This document shows positions 22,688 to 30,356 of a stretch of DNA of 39,560 nt, piece after piece (position 1 is the stretch's first letter; each line of letters opens with the position of its first letter). Source of the DNA: a virus. The DNA is taken from the IMG/VR virus record IMGVR_UViG_3300049893_002616, positions 1-39,560 of that record; one strand, written 5' to 3'. The notes beneath the pieces are model-generated. The model was not told the origin of the DNA, made no database searches, and worked only from the letters and a program-made list of their open reading frames with translations. Made by a program: the position numbers and the translations under genes.

Positions 22688-24463
22688 TCAGTCATCAATG
22701 TCAATTGCAGGACTATCAGATACATGTGTTTTAGTATTTTTGTTTTTGGTAGTCATGTCTGGCAATTTGACATCTTTTACGTCCATTTTTTCTTTCTTAA
22801 CCTTCATACGCAAACCCTGTTCGCGCGCCCAACTAGATGCATAGCGATATTTACCACGAGCTTCAGTACGCATTTTATTAATCTTTTCGCCCATAATTTG
22901 AGAAATAGGTTTAGTTTCTTGAAGGGCTTGTTCAACATGTGCAGTTGTAAGCTTTTTGTTTGGACTCTTAAAAGCAAAAGCCATTGCTCGTTTTACAGCT
23001 TTTTCAATTTCAGCACCAGTAAAAGTATCAGATTGATTTACTAGCTCAGTCATGTTAAATTCGTCAACCTTGGCACGTTTTTTACCCAAATGAATTGTAA
23101 AGATATCTTTACGTTCATCAGGACCAGGAAGGTCAACAAAGAAGACCTCACTAAAACGACGAATGAATTCAGGCGGTAATGCTTCAATATCATTAGCAGT
23201 AGCTAGAATTGTTACACCTTGTAGGCCTTCTTCCATTGCAGTTAATAGTGTACCAAAGACACGAGCCATAGTACCACCGTCAGAAAAGTTGCTGGATTTA
23301 GTGCCAGACAGTGCTTTTTCTACTTCATCAATCCAAAGGATACAAGGTGCAATTGCTTCAACTTGTTGAATAGCTGATCGCATTTTGCTTTCAGAACCGC
23401 CGACAAGACCAGTCATTACCTTACCAACATCAAGACGAATGAGTGGCAGCTTCCAGGCAGTGGATACGGCTTTACACATCTGTGACTTACCGCAACCTGG
23501 AACACCAACCATTAAGACACCGCGTAGAGCTTCAACACCAAATTCACGAGCTTCCTTGGTATGGCTGTACTTGTAGTCCTCGAAAAAATCTTTCATCAAA
23601 TCCATGCCACCAATGTCATTCATCGTACGATTAGGTTCAAAGTATTCAAGAATATCAGAACGAGACAAAATTTGCTTTTTACTATCTAACAGAAACTTAG
23701 TATTTACTGTCTTCAAATGATGAATAGATGCAGAAACAGTATTCTTTACTTCCAGGACAGTCAACCCTTGTAGTGCACGAGCAAATTCATTATAGTGTGC
23801 ACTATTGATGACATGCAGATTATTAATTACTGCCAAAGGACGCGTATTTGTTGCATTAGAAACGTTGCCCTGAGGTGTATTGCGTTCAATAACATCATGC
23901 ACTAAGGTACGAATCTCATCTTCAATTTGTTCTACAGTAGGCAATTCAAAATCAAGAACAGTAATTTGTTTTTCCAAAGTAGGAGGCAGACCTTCGTGGC
24001 TGCCACCAGCGCCATAAGCAAGATGGGGGCTTACAAAAACCAATTTAGTACGCTTATCAATAAAAACCTGGAACAAGTCACGAATTTGACGTGGAATAGG
24101 CTCTTGAAGAATAACATGAACGTCACGCATAATGACGATATTACCCTTTTTAATTTCTTTTCTTTCTAGCTCAGCAATTTTATCAAGTGCTAGAGGAGGT
24201 TGCCATGTTTTTTCATATTGACCAGAAGCACGAACACCTTTATCAAATTGAGCAGATGGTACCAAACCTTGCCACATAGACCAGCAATAAGTATCCATCT
24301 TTAGCTTTTTACCAAGTTCAATAATGTCGCCAATAAGACGAGCTTCTTCGTGAGTGCGTACCCATAGAATGGGATTAATCGCTTTAAGACCTACTTCAAT
24401 AGCTTCAAGACTATTCTTATACTTATGAGCAATTGAATCAGGAGTAATAATTTCTTCAGTCAT
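22688..24463 (-). CDS. Ycf46-like AAA ATPase
   Basis: 591 residues. An N-terminal degenerate ATPase-like domain (about 25-250; NPILWVRTHEEARLI, KGNIVIMRDVHVIL) is followed by a classic FtsH/Cdc48-type AAA module: Walker A GVPGCGKS (320-327), Walker B ILWIDE (375-380), sensor ATAN (421-424) and arginine finger FIRRF (434-437). This order matches Ycf46 of cyanobacteria and plastids. The last 60 residues are basic and variable. It probably remodels a protein or nucleic-acid complex. Its gene is followed by DUF1257 and DUF2997, making a conserved-looking module. It overlaps the upstream gene by eight bases. Confidence 0.87.
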   Translation of the reverse strand: MTEEIITPDSIAHKYKNSLEAIEVGLKAINPILWVRTHEEARLIGDIIELGKKLKMDTYCWSMWQGLVPSAQFDKGVRASGQYEKTWQPPLALDKIAELERKEIKKGNIVIMRDVHVILQEPIPRQIRDLFQVFIDKRTKLVFVSPHLAYGAGGSHEGLPPTLEKQITVLDFELPTVEQIEDEIRTLVHDVIERNTPQGNVSNATNTRPLAVINNLHVINSAHYNEFARALQGLTVLEVKNTVSASIHHLKTVNTKFLLDSKKQILSRSDILEYFEPNRTMNDIGGMDLMKDFFEDYKYSHTKEAREFGVEALRGVLMVGVPGCGKSQMCKAVSTAWKLPLIRLDVGKVMTGLVGGSESKMRSAIQQVEAIAPCILWIDEVEKALSGTKSSNFSDGGTMARVFGTLLTAMEEGLQGVTILATANDIEALPPEFIRRFSEVFFVDLPGPDERKDIFTIHLGKKRAKVDEFNMTELVNQSDTFTGAEIEKAVKRAMAFAFKSPNKKLTTAHVEQALQETKPISQIMGEKINKMRTEARGKYRYASSWAREQGLRMKVKKEKMDVKDVKLPDMTTKNKNTKTHVSDSPAIDIDD

Positions 24464-25046
24464 CTTTTTTTCCTTTAAACAAAGTCAGAGAGGTTAAGCC
24501 TAGAAGCTCTATAGCTAATTTAGCAGCATACAGTTCTTCAAATGTGAGTTGAAAGTTACAGGGTATAGTATTGTTATTGGGTATAGGTGAAATCAAAACT
24601 TTTTTACCAAGGATTGTAGTGCCAATCCAACATTCTGTTTTATCTTGTTGGATATGTCTAACCAAATCTTTATTACGTGTTGTTAAATTATGGGCTAAAT
24701 CTTCAGGCTTTAGTTCTAATTGAGTATCTTCTATTAAATTTAATGGTTTATCTTTAAGTTGTTTTAGAATTGACCAAGCTTCTGCACGATAATTTCGATT
24801 TGCTGCAGTATTTTTAAGCTTCGATAATTGAGGAAGATTTACAGCTTGGGGATAATCAGCGCTAACAATATTAAAAGATCTAATTCCAAAACATAACAGT
24901 AAGTCATTTGTTGAAGGCTTGTATTCTGTTGAATCTTGTAATTCTACTAGAAGATATTCTTTTTGTTCAAATACTTGTTCAATAATTGCATTTAACAATA
25001 CTTGTTCATCTTCTAATAGTTTCCATACGTATACAATTATATTCAT
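24456..25046 (-). CDS. hypothetical protein
   Basis: A 196-residue alpha/beta protein (NIIVYVWKLL start; LLLCFGIRSFNIV near residue 50; C-terminal LTFEELYAAKLAIELLGL). No motif points to a family. It overlaps both the AAA ATPase gene and the upstream gene, so it may be part of the same complex or simply the same operon. Confidence 0.7.
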   Translation of the reverse strand: MNIIVYVWKLLEDEQVLLNAIIEQVFEQKEYLLVELQDSTEYKPSTNDLLLCFGIRSFNIVSADYPQAVNLPQLSKLKNTAANRNYRAEAWSILKQLKDKPLNLIEDTQLELKPEDLAHNLTTRNKDLVRHIQQDKTECWIGTTILGKKVLISPIPNNNTIPCNFQLTFEELYAAKLAIELLGLTSLTLFKGKKDD

Positions 25047-25729
25047 AAATCTAATTCAATTTTTGACGTAGATGTAGATGGTACATAGCTTTCTTCATCT
25101 ATATCGTCAAAATCAACATAATTAATATTTGTGGTAGATTTAATATTAAAAAATTGGTTATTGAACGTAATGCCTACATATACTCGAGGACATTGATCGC
25201 GTTTTCTTGTAAAAATAGAAACAATACGTGCAGAATAATAGTGTTGTGCGATCTCACTCATAAGTCTATGCATTGTATTATTGTGAAAAGGAATATACCC
25301 CAAAGGAAATCGAGTAGTATTATACTGTTGGATCAAAGATTCAAAAGCATTAAGTTTAATTTTAGGTTTTGTTAAATCTAATATTATGTTAATTTTAGAA
25401 AATCCTGGTATTTTGCTAGGCTCTAAAACAACAGAATGAGTATCAGTTCCAAGAGCAACCCATGTTTTAAATAAGCCTAATTTTTTTACCTCAGTTTGAG
25501 CTGCAACAATAGCTTGGTATACATCTGATTTAAGAATTGTTGTATTCTTTTCAATACTTTCGCTTCCGGTATAACCAGCAGGTGAAACTTTTACAAATTG
25601 TTGGTTTACATCTATGTAAATACCACGAACTGGTTTTTGTTGATATTGATCAATATATGTATTAACGTTTAAATATTGATACTGTTTTGTTATATTATTA
25701 ACAATTTCTAAAAGTTTATTCATTGTCAT
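25043..25729 (-). CDS. hypothetical protein
   Basis: A 228-residue protein, beta-rich with a central ETEVKKLGLFKTWVAL-like helical stretch and a basic IFTRKRDQCPRVYVGI segment. No family is recognised. It overlaps both neighbours by 4-14 bases within the ATPase operon. Confidence 0.7.
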   Translation of the reverse strand: MTMNKLLEIVNNITKQYQYLNVNTYIDQYQQKPVRGIYIDVNQQFVKVSPAGYTGSESIEKNTTILKSDVYQAIVAAQTEVKKLGLFKTWVALGTDTHSVVLEPSKIPGFSKINIILDLTKPKIKLNAFESLIQQYNTTRFPLGYIPFHNNTMHRLMSEIAQHYYSARIVSIFTRKRDQCPRVYVGITFNNQFFNIKSTTNINYVDFDDIDEESYVPSTSTSKIELDL

Positions 25730-26228
25730 TATCTAATAGTCCTTGAAGTAAATTACGCAAACGGCGATCAGATTCTTGAGAGCGTTCAAAATAATTAGTA
25801 ACTTCTTCATCGCTAAGTTGAACAACTTCAGTAATAATTTTCAATTCATGTTGTTCAATGTATTGCATAAACAATACACTAGACAATGACAATGTTAAGA
25901 GAGCTTGACGAAAAGTATTAGCCTCAAACATAACATTTGCTAGTTCAAGACCGATAAAACGTGGGACAATACTTGTCATAAATTGACCACAAAGTGGAAA
26001 CAGTTGATAATTTACAGGAGTAGTCTCTTCTACACGAAGCTGTTCGTTGACAAAATTTACTAAATTTTCTGCAATTTCAGAAACCAAAATACGATCCCCA
26101 TCTTTATCTTCAAGATAGGCAGTTACTTTGATTTTCTTTTTAGGCATGATTGTAACCATGCTAAAAACATCTTCTGGTTTAAGATCTTGACTAGTTAAAA
26201 AATCTTGCAACTCATCTTCAAATGACAT
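25716..26228 (-). CDS. hypothetical acidic protein
   Basis: About 170 residues from the ATG at 26228 (MSFEDELQDF), which has AGGAG five bases upstream; an earlier in-frame start lacks this. It is acidic at both ends, with a helical hydrophobic middle (LALTLSLSSVLFMQYI-like) that is too broken for a clear membrane span. It lies two bases after the SSB-like gene. Function unknown. Confidence 0.7.
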   Translation of the reverse strand: MSFEDELQDFLTSQDLKPEDVFSMVTIMPKKKIKVTAYLEDKDGDRILVSEIAENLVNFVNEQLRVEETTPVNYQLFPLCGQFMTSIVPRFIGLELANVMFEANTFRQALLTLSLSSVLFMQYIEQHELKIITEVVQLSDEEVTNYFERSQESDRRLRNLLQGLLDNDNE

Positions 26229-26230
26229 AT

Positions 26231-26575
26231 CTACTCCTGTACCCACATTGCTTTAGCTAGTTTCTTAGTCTTTCCATGATCAAGTTTAATTTTGGTATTG
26301 TGGTATTTGCCATCCATTACCGGAACTGAAAGTGCAGTAGCATGTTCAATGTAAAGTACATTGCCTGGTTGAATATAATCATTCTCCCATTTATTAAGAT
26401 CTTGTTCTGGAACCCATACCATACAATTCCAATAATGATAATCGGCTTTACTATCTATAGTTTTGCCTTGTGAAACTCCTTGAAAATTAATAAAAAAACC
26501 CGAGGAGCTCTCGGGTTTTACTATACTTATTTTAGGATCAGATGGGATAGCTAACAGCCCATTGATATGCAACAT
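26231..26575 (-). CDS. SSB-like OB-fold protein
   Basis: 114 residues. The beta pattern INGLLAIPSDP, FFINFQGVSQGK, HYWNCMVWVP, and IQPGNVLYIEHATA resembles the OB fold of single-stranded DNA-binding proteins, including the W-x-x-x-V-W strand and the late 'PGN-V-L-Y-I-E' turn. The usual acidic tail is absent. It lies with RNase H and a Whirly-like ssDNA-binding protein. The first codons 19-27 contain an intrinsic-terminator-like hairpin. The assignment rests on pattern only. Confidence 0.55.
   Translation of the reverse strand: MLHINGLLAIPSDPKISIVKPESSSGFFINFQGVSQGKTIDSKADYHYWNCMVWVPEQDLNKWENDYIQPGNVLYIEHATALSVPVMDGKYHNTKIKLDHGKTKKLAKAMWVQE
26492..26519 (-). terminator. intrinsic terminator-like hairpin inside the SSB-like gene
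   Basis: On the minus strand, a perfect ten-base-pair stem (AAAACCCGAG at 26510-26519 complement, CTCGGGTTTT at 26495-26504 complement) with a five-base loop is followed directly by a run of seven T (26492-26498). It is a textbook Rho-independent terminator, yet it starts only about 56 bases after the ATG of the SSB-like gene. It probably acts as an attenuator that is prevented by translation, or it ends transcripts coming from the RNase H gene. Confidence 0.7.
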
Positions 26576-27183
26576 TAATGTCTCCTAATACCTAAAGCGT
26601 CTTGTGCAAGAAAATTTGCTTCAGTTAAATCAGGTGTTGAATTACGTGGATGCCATTCAATTGAAATTGGAACTGGAAGTTCTTTAGCAAGAGCATGTAT
26701 ACTGTCGAATTTTCGCTGCAATGTAGCATGGTTAATCGCATATTCTTGTTTAAGTTGTTTTACTATAAGTTGAGAATCAGAATGAACAACTACTGGATGA
26801 CGCGGTCTATTTATTGTATTTGCTAAAAACATTAAACCTTCATAAATAGCGTCATATTCAGCTTCGTTATTTGTAATGGCTGGAGTATATTTGTGGAACT
26901 TAGTTACGGAGGTTCCTGCTTCAGGAAACCGTATTACTACACCTATAGCAGATGGTCCACCTGGATTAGTTTTAATGCTTGCATCACATGAAATAATAAT
27001 AACTTCTTCTTTAATTTCTTTTGATGTATCTATTGTGTCCATTGTATTTGTCGTTTCATCTGATTTTGTAAGCATTAAAACATCATTAAGAAGCTTCTGG
27101 GTAGATATCAGCATGTCTTTACCAGAAGCTAAATAGTCTAAAATTAAATTATGTATTGCTTCGAGCTTAAGTTCTGTAGTCAT
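26575..27183 (-). CDS. RNase HI-like protein
   Basis: 202 residues. After a 60-residue N-terminal extension, the RNase H fold shows SCDASIKTNPGG (Asp67), TNNEAEYDA (Glu108) and VHSDSQLI (Asp136). In the last motif the expected A-D-x-LA reads EANFLAQDAL, so the fourth catalytic Asp is Asn190. It removes RNA from RNA-DNA hybrids such as Okazaki primers; activity may be altered by the substitution. It lies between two ssDNA-binding-type genes. Confidence 0.83.
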   Translation of the reverse strand: MTTELKLEAIHNLILDYLASGKDMLISTQKLLNDVLMLTKSDETTNTMDTIDTSKEIKEEVIIISCDASIKTNPGGPSAIGVVIRFPEAGTSVTKFHKYTPAITNNEAEYDAIYEGLMFLANTINRPRHPVVVHSDSQLIVKQLKQEYAINHATLQRKFDSIHALAKELPVPISIEWHPRNSTPDLTEANFLAQDALGIRRH

Positions 27184-27224
27184 ATAAATATTAGACTATT
27201 TTTCAGAACAAAAGTCAACGACTT

Positions 27225-27761
27225 TCACCATTGTAGTGCAGTTGAAATAGCGGTTAACAATAATTGTCTAATAACAATACATTCATCAGGAGATAAAGGA
27301 ACTGTATGACTAAATTTTTCTTCTCCACTTTGTTGCGAAAGCTGCAACATTGCACCTCCATCTAAAATGCCTTTAGGCGATGTTAGATTAAGATACTTCT
27401 TTACGCTACCTTGTTTATCTGTTTTTGCTCCTGGATCATGCATGATTGAAACATCTTTACCAGATGCTAAAAAATGGACAATCTTGCCCATATCTGTTAC
27501 AGATAGTGCAAAGGTAATTTTTCTATCCCAATCGTATTTATTTTGTCCAGTAGTAGGAGCAACTTCTACAAAGATTGCACCTTCACGTTGTCTCCAGCCC
27601 AGATCATCCAACAAGCGTCCATTTTGATCAAGGGCTCGATTGCCATCAAAATCTTTTTCTTTATCTCGGTAATAATGAGCAGGTTGAAAATTTAATTGTA
27701 CTGCTCCAAATTTGCCTGACATTCCCTTATACACTGCATACTGAAGTGGTTTTTGAGCCAT
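27225..27761 (-). CDS. Whirly-like single-stranded DNA-binding protein
   Basis: 178 residues. Two four-strand-plus-helix repeats can be traced. The second carries the Whirly-like signature: KITFALSVTDMGKIV, then IMHDPG, SVKKYLNL, a DGGAMLQLS strand and the ending ECIVIRQLLLTAISTALQW. Plant Whirly proteins bind ssDNA as tetramers with this pattern. A phage member probably coats ssDNA during replication or recombination. It has a good SD (AGAGGA) and directly follows the small gene whose SD lies in a hairpin. An SSB of another fold is the alternative. Confidence 0.65.
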   Translation of the reverse strand: MAQKPLQYAVYKGMSGKFGAVQLNFQPAHYYRDKEKDFDGNRALDQNGRLLDDLGWRQREGAIFVEVAPTTGQNKYDWDRKITFALSVTDMGKIVHFLASGKDVSIMHDPGAKTDKQGSVKKYLNLTSPKGILDGGAMLQLSQQSGEEKFSHTVPLSPDECIVIRQLLLTAISTALQW

Positions 27762-28076
27762 TTATTCCTCTTTTTCTTTATTAGATTTAATTACGTCATC
27801 ATACCAAGTGGTAGTTAGCATTCCTTGTAGCATCATGGCGATACCAACTGTAGGTTTTTCATAAAAATTTTTCTGTAATTCATCTATCGAAGGACCTTCT
27901 GTATTTTTTAATCCTTCAATAGATGCACCAATTGAATAGCCAAGATTGCCATATAACAAAACTAAATCTTGAACTCTAAGTTTATATTTTTGTAATATCA
28001 AAATAATTTCATCTAAGGCTTTAGAAGTTTTTTCTTGTTCTTCTTCTTCGCATAAGATGCGTTCATTATCTGTCAT
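27762..28076 (-). CDS. small acidic protein with structured leader
   Basis: A 104-residue, helical, acidic protein (CEEEEQEKTSKALDEIILIL). No family is recognised. It is the first gene of the ssDNA-binding run (Whirly-like, RNase H, SSB-like). Its GGAGGT ribosome-binding site lies inside a 14-bp hairpin four bases before the ATG, so its translation is probably controlled. Confidence 0.65.
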   Translation of the reverse strand: MTDNERILCEEEEQEKTSKALDEIILILQKYKLRVQDLVLLYGNLGYSIGASIEGLKNTEGPSIDELQKNFYEKPTVGIAMMLQGMLTTTWYDDVIKSNKEKEE

Positions 28077-28077
28077 A

Positions 28078-28125
28078 AATACCTCCAGCTCTATGGGCCC
28101 TAACCTCCATTGAGCTGGAGGTATT
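28078..28125 (-). promoter_or_regulatory. 14-bp hairpin hiding a ribosome-binding site
   Basis: Perfect inverted repeat: 28078-28091 pairs with 28112-28125 over 14 base pairs, loop 20 bases (28092-28111). In the minus-strand mRNA the 3' arm contains GGAGGT (28081-28086), the Shine-Dalgarno for the gene starting at 28076. The loop also carries GGAGGT and a GGGCCC palindrome. No T run follows, so it is not a terminator; it looks like a translational operator or RNA switch. Confidence 0.7.
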
Positions 28126-28315
28126 AACTAACTTGTAAATTATATATATTATAAATAATACCCGTCTATTTATATTGGATCACTAAAGCTAATTAATCCA
28201 ATTTTTACTCGCCGACTGGTTAGACTAATAATAACTGTTAGGTCAGCATTATTAATCTTGTGAAAGCAACATGATCCGTATGGATGATTAATACCTATTA
28301 ATAATAGGCTAAAAC
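28126..28315 (-). promoter_or_regulatory. 190-base non-coding leader with inverted repeat and late-type box
   Basis: No plausible gene fits here. On the minus strand an exact TATAAATA lies at 28167-28174, abutting one arm of an inverted repeat (ATTGGAT 28174-28180 and ATCCAAT 28196-28202, 15 bases apart). A second TATAAATA lies on the plus strand at 28150-28157. The stretch is one of the longer gaps in the window and is probably the promoter/operator of the ssDNA-binding operon, but no sigma-70 pair was found. Confidence 0.4.
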
Positions 28316-28744
28316 TTACCAATCTAAATCAATAAAAATTTGCTGAGAAACATGTTTAGAAATATACCAGTTTAAATCAGTAATTATGTCTTTATATATA
28401 AGCCAATAGATCACAAATTGTAAAGGTGCATTATTAATACTTTGATAAGAAAAATGTTCTTGTATATCTGATTCTGGTATTTCTTTAATAACATTCCACA
28501 ATAGTACAGGAATATTTTCATTTGTTGTTGTTGTAAAATTAGTTGTAATACACCAATGTGGAATATTATTTATCAGAAATAATAATGTAGTTAATGTATT
28601 TATTTGACTATCATTTAGATCTTGTTTTTGATTTACTTGCTGTAATAGGTCGAGCAAATTGTCCCAACAAGCCCTTTCCAGTTGCGGGGTTTTTACGTCG
28701 TTTATCCTTTTTGTTGCTAAAAGCGATTTCGTCAATAAGCCCAT
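28316..28744 (-). CDS. hypothetical protein, start uncertain
   Basis: Up to 142 residues, rich in Asn, Ile, Leu and Trp. From the ATG at 28744 the frame overlaps the clpP gene by 134 bases, which is far more than other overlaps here. No later ATG exists, so the real start may be an internal TTG (for example near the LLDLLQQ segment). No family is recognised. It is the last gene before the structured 190-base gap. Confidence 0.45.
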   Translation of the reverse strand: MGLLTKSLLATKRINDVKTPQLERACWDNLLDLLQQVNQKQDLNDSQINTLTTLLFLINNIPHWCITTNFTTTTNENIPVLLWNVIKEIPESDIQEHFSYQSINNAPLQFVIYWLIYKDIITDLNWYISKHVSQQIFIDLDW

Positions 28745-29324
28745 GATTAAGACATTCCTGTGGATCTAAGTATAGATCTTCTCCTTTAACACCTAATAAA
28801 TGTTCTTCTACTTGCTGTTTATTAGGATATTTAGAGTTAGTTATGTAATGTTGTAGACGACGATTATGTTCAATTACATCACCTTTTAATGTTGCAATTA
28901 GCCTAGAATGACTGCCCATATTCATAGAATGATGTTGATGAATCATCAATGTTGCATGTTCACCCATTACACGGTGATCGCCATTTATAAAAATATCTGC
29001 TGCCATACTCGCAGCACATCCAATACATACTGTATTTACAGGAAGGCGAATAAAATTCATTGTATCTACGATAGCCCAACCAATTTCACATGAGCCACCT
29101 GGACTATTGATTAATAATGTAATAGGTTCGTTGAAATCTGGTCGAAAATGATAAGCAAGCAATTCATTACAAATACCAAGATGATTATTATTAATCATAC
29201 CACTCAACATTAAGATTGCTCGTTCTTTTAAAATTTTAGGTTGACGTAGACTATGTTCTTCTTCAGTATCTTCATCTTCATCTTCGTCGTCAATGTGAGA
29301 ATCACCATTAGATTTACGTACCAT
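28611..29324 (-). CDS. ClpP-like serine protease
   Basis: 237 residues. The ClpP core shows LLINSPGGS (residues 71-78), GCAASMAAD with nucleophile Ser106, LMIHQ with His129, and GEDLYLDPQE with Asp183, followed by HGLIDEIAF. The N-terminus (about 25 residues) is extremely acidic, and a basic tail of about 30 residues follows the core. It could degrade host or phage proteins with a host Clp ATPase, or process capsid proteins as in other phages. AGGAGG gives a strong start. Confidence 0.88.
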   Translation of the reverse strand: MVRKSNGDSHIDDEDEDEDTEEEHSLRQPKILKERAILMLSGMINNNHLGICNELLAYHFRPDFNEPITLLINSPGGSCEIGWAIVDTMNFIRLPVNTVCIGCAASMAADIFINGDHRVMGEHATLMIHQHHSMNMGSHSRLIATLKGDVIEHNRRLQHYITNSKYPNKQQVEEHLLGVKGEDLYLDPQECLNHGLIDEIAFSNKKDKRRKNPATGKGLLGQFARPITASKSKTRSK

Positions 29325-29362
29325 AAATTGCCTCCTATTATTAATACAGGATTTTCAATTAT

Positions 29363-29641
29363 TTAGAAAGCACAAGCAGTTGAAAATCTTTGTTTAATTA
29401 GATTATTTTGTTCATCATCAATAAAGAAATAGTGTAAATATTCTGCTACTTGAAGCTTCCATAAATGAATGCGTAAATCTTCAGTAGGAACAAGACCTAA
29501 CTGGTGCAGTACACTGCGTAAAATAGCTTCTGCTGTTGGGTCTTTATCAATACAAATAGACTCTATATCTTCTGATATTGCTAATGTAGAAATAGCTTCT
29601 AGTCCTTTATTGTAAAGCCAATGTATTTTTACAGTATTCAT
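29363..29641 (-). CDS. hypothetical protein
   Basis: A 92-residue protein with several helices (YNKGLEAISTLAISEDIESI) and no motif. Its start overlaps the preceding gene's stop by four bases. Function unknown. Confidence 0.6.
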   Translation of the reverse strand: MNTVKIHWLYNKGLEAISTLAISEDIESICIDKDPTAEAILRSVLHQLGLVPTEDLRIHLWKLQVAEYLHYFFIDDEQNNLIKQRFSTACAF

Positions 29642-29937
29642 GAACTCTCTATTACTATTTGATTATCAGCATTTAAAATAGTAATTTTGCCATGATCAGT
29701 TTTCAATATAGCAAATCCATCTATTTCATCAGGTTTATGGGTCATTCTTTCAGGAGTTAAAGGCTCTACTTTTAATAAATCTTCTTTTGAATCTGTGGGA
29801 ATAACCCATAATTCTACAGTACCAGTTTCTGTGTCTACATTTTCTGGAAAGACAACTTGATATGGTCTAGTTTGATGTGGTTTTTGAAGAAAAACTTTAA
29901 GATTTTGTTGCAATAATTGCTCACGAGTTAACTTCAC
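29638..29937 (-). CDS. hypothetical protein
   Basis: A 99-residue, beta-rich protein (YQVVFPENVDTETGTVELWV; FAILKTDHGKITIL). No family is recognised. It overlaps both neighbours by 4-17 bases in the operon. Confidence 0.65.
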   Translation of the reverse strand: MKLTREQLLQQNLKVFLQKPHQTRPYQVVFPENVDTETGTVELWVIPTDSKEDLLKVEPLTPERMTHKPDEIDGFAILKTDHGKITILNADNQIVIESS

Positions 29938-30334
29938 TGAATTCTCCTGCGGTTGTTGTAAAAGCAGATAAGTCTAGATTACCATCTTTTTTCATTTTAG
30001 TCTTAGTATTTTCTAGAACCTCAGTTCTAATGCGAGCTATATTTTCTGCAGTTGGTTTACCACGAGCGATTAATGCAACATTAGTAAAAAAGTCTCTACG
30101 ATCTAATCGCTCTAAAGCTCTTTGAAGACCAAATTTTTCAATATTTTCTTGTGTAGGAAAACATTCAATATTTAATTCAGATGGTCCAAAAGTAAACGTT
30201 ACACGAAATGTATTTGGCTCTAAGCGCAATTTGCGTTTCTCTGCTAATCTAGATTCTTTTTCTAAACGATGAAGAGTATCATAGAACTTACGGCGAGCTA
30301 GAAGTCGCTTTTTAATTTTTTCTTTTCTATTCAT
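29921..30334 (-). CDS. hypothetical basic protein
   Basis: About 137 residues from the ATG at 30334 (MNRKEKIKKR), chosen because GGAGAA lies upstream; an in-frame earlier ATG would overlap the previous gene. It is very basic and helical at the N-terminus, then beta-rich (FRVTFTFGPSELNIECF). RNA or DNA binding is possible. No family is recognised. Confidence 0.65.
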   Translation of the reverse strand: MNRKEKIKKRLLARRKFYDTLHRLEKESRLAEKRKLRLEPNTFRVTFTFGPSELNIECFPTQENIEKFGLQRALERLDRRDFFTNVALIARGKPTAENIARIRTEVLENTKTKMKKDGNLDLSAFTTTAGEFSEVNS

Positions 30335-30356
30335 ATTAATTCTCCGATAAATATTT

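Noticed and set aside
23163-23634. Plus-strand open frames opposite the AAA ATPase
   Set aside because: They are shadows of a long, well-conserved ATPase gene.
27190-27218. TTGACT-17-TCTAAT on the minus strand before the RNase H gene
   Set aside because: Transcription would begin at the start codon itself, giving a leaderless message; likely a chance match in AT-rich sequence.
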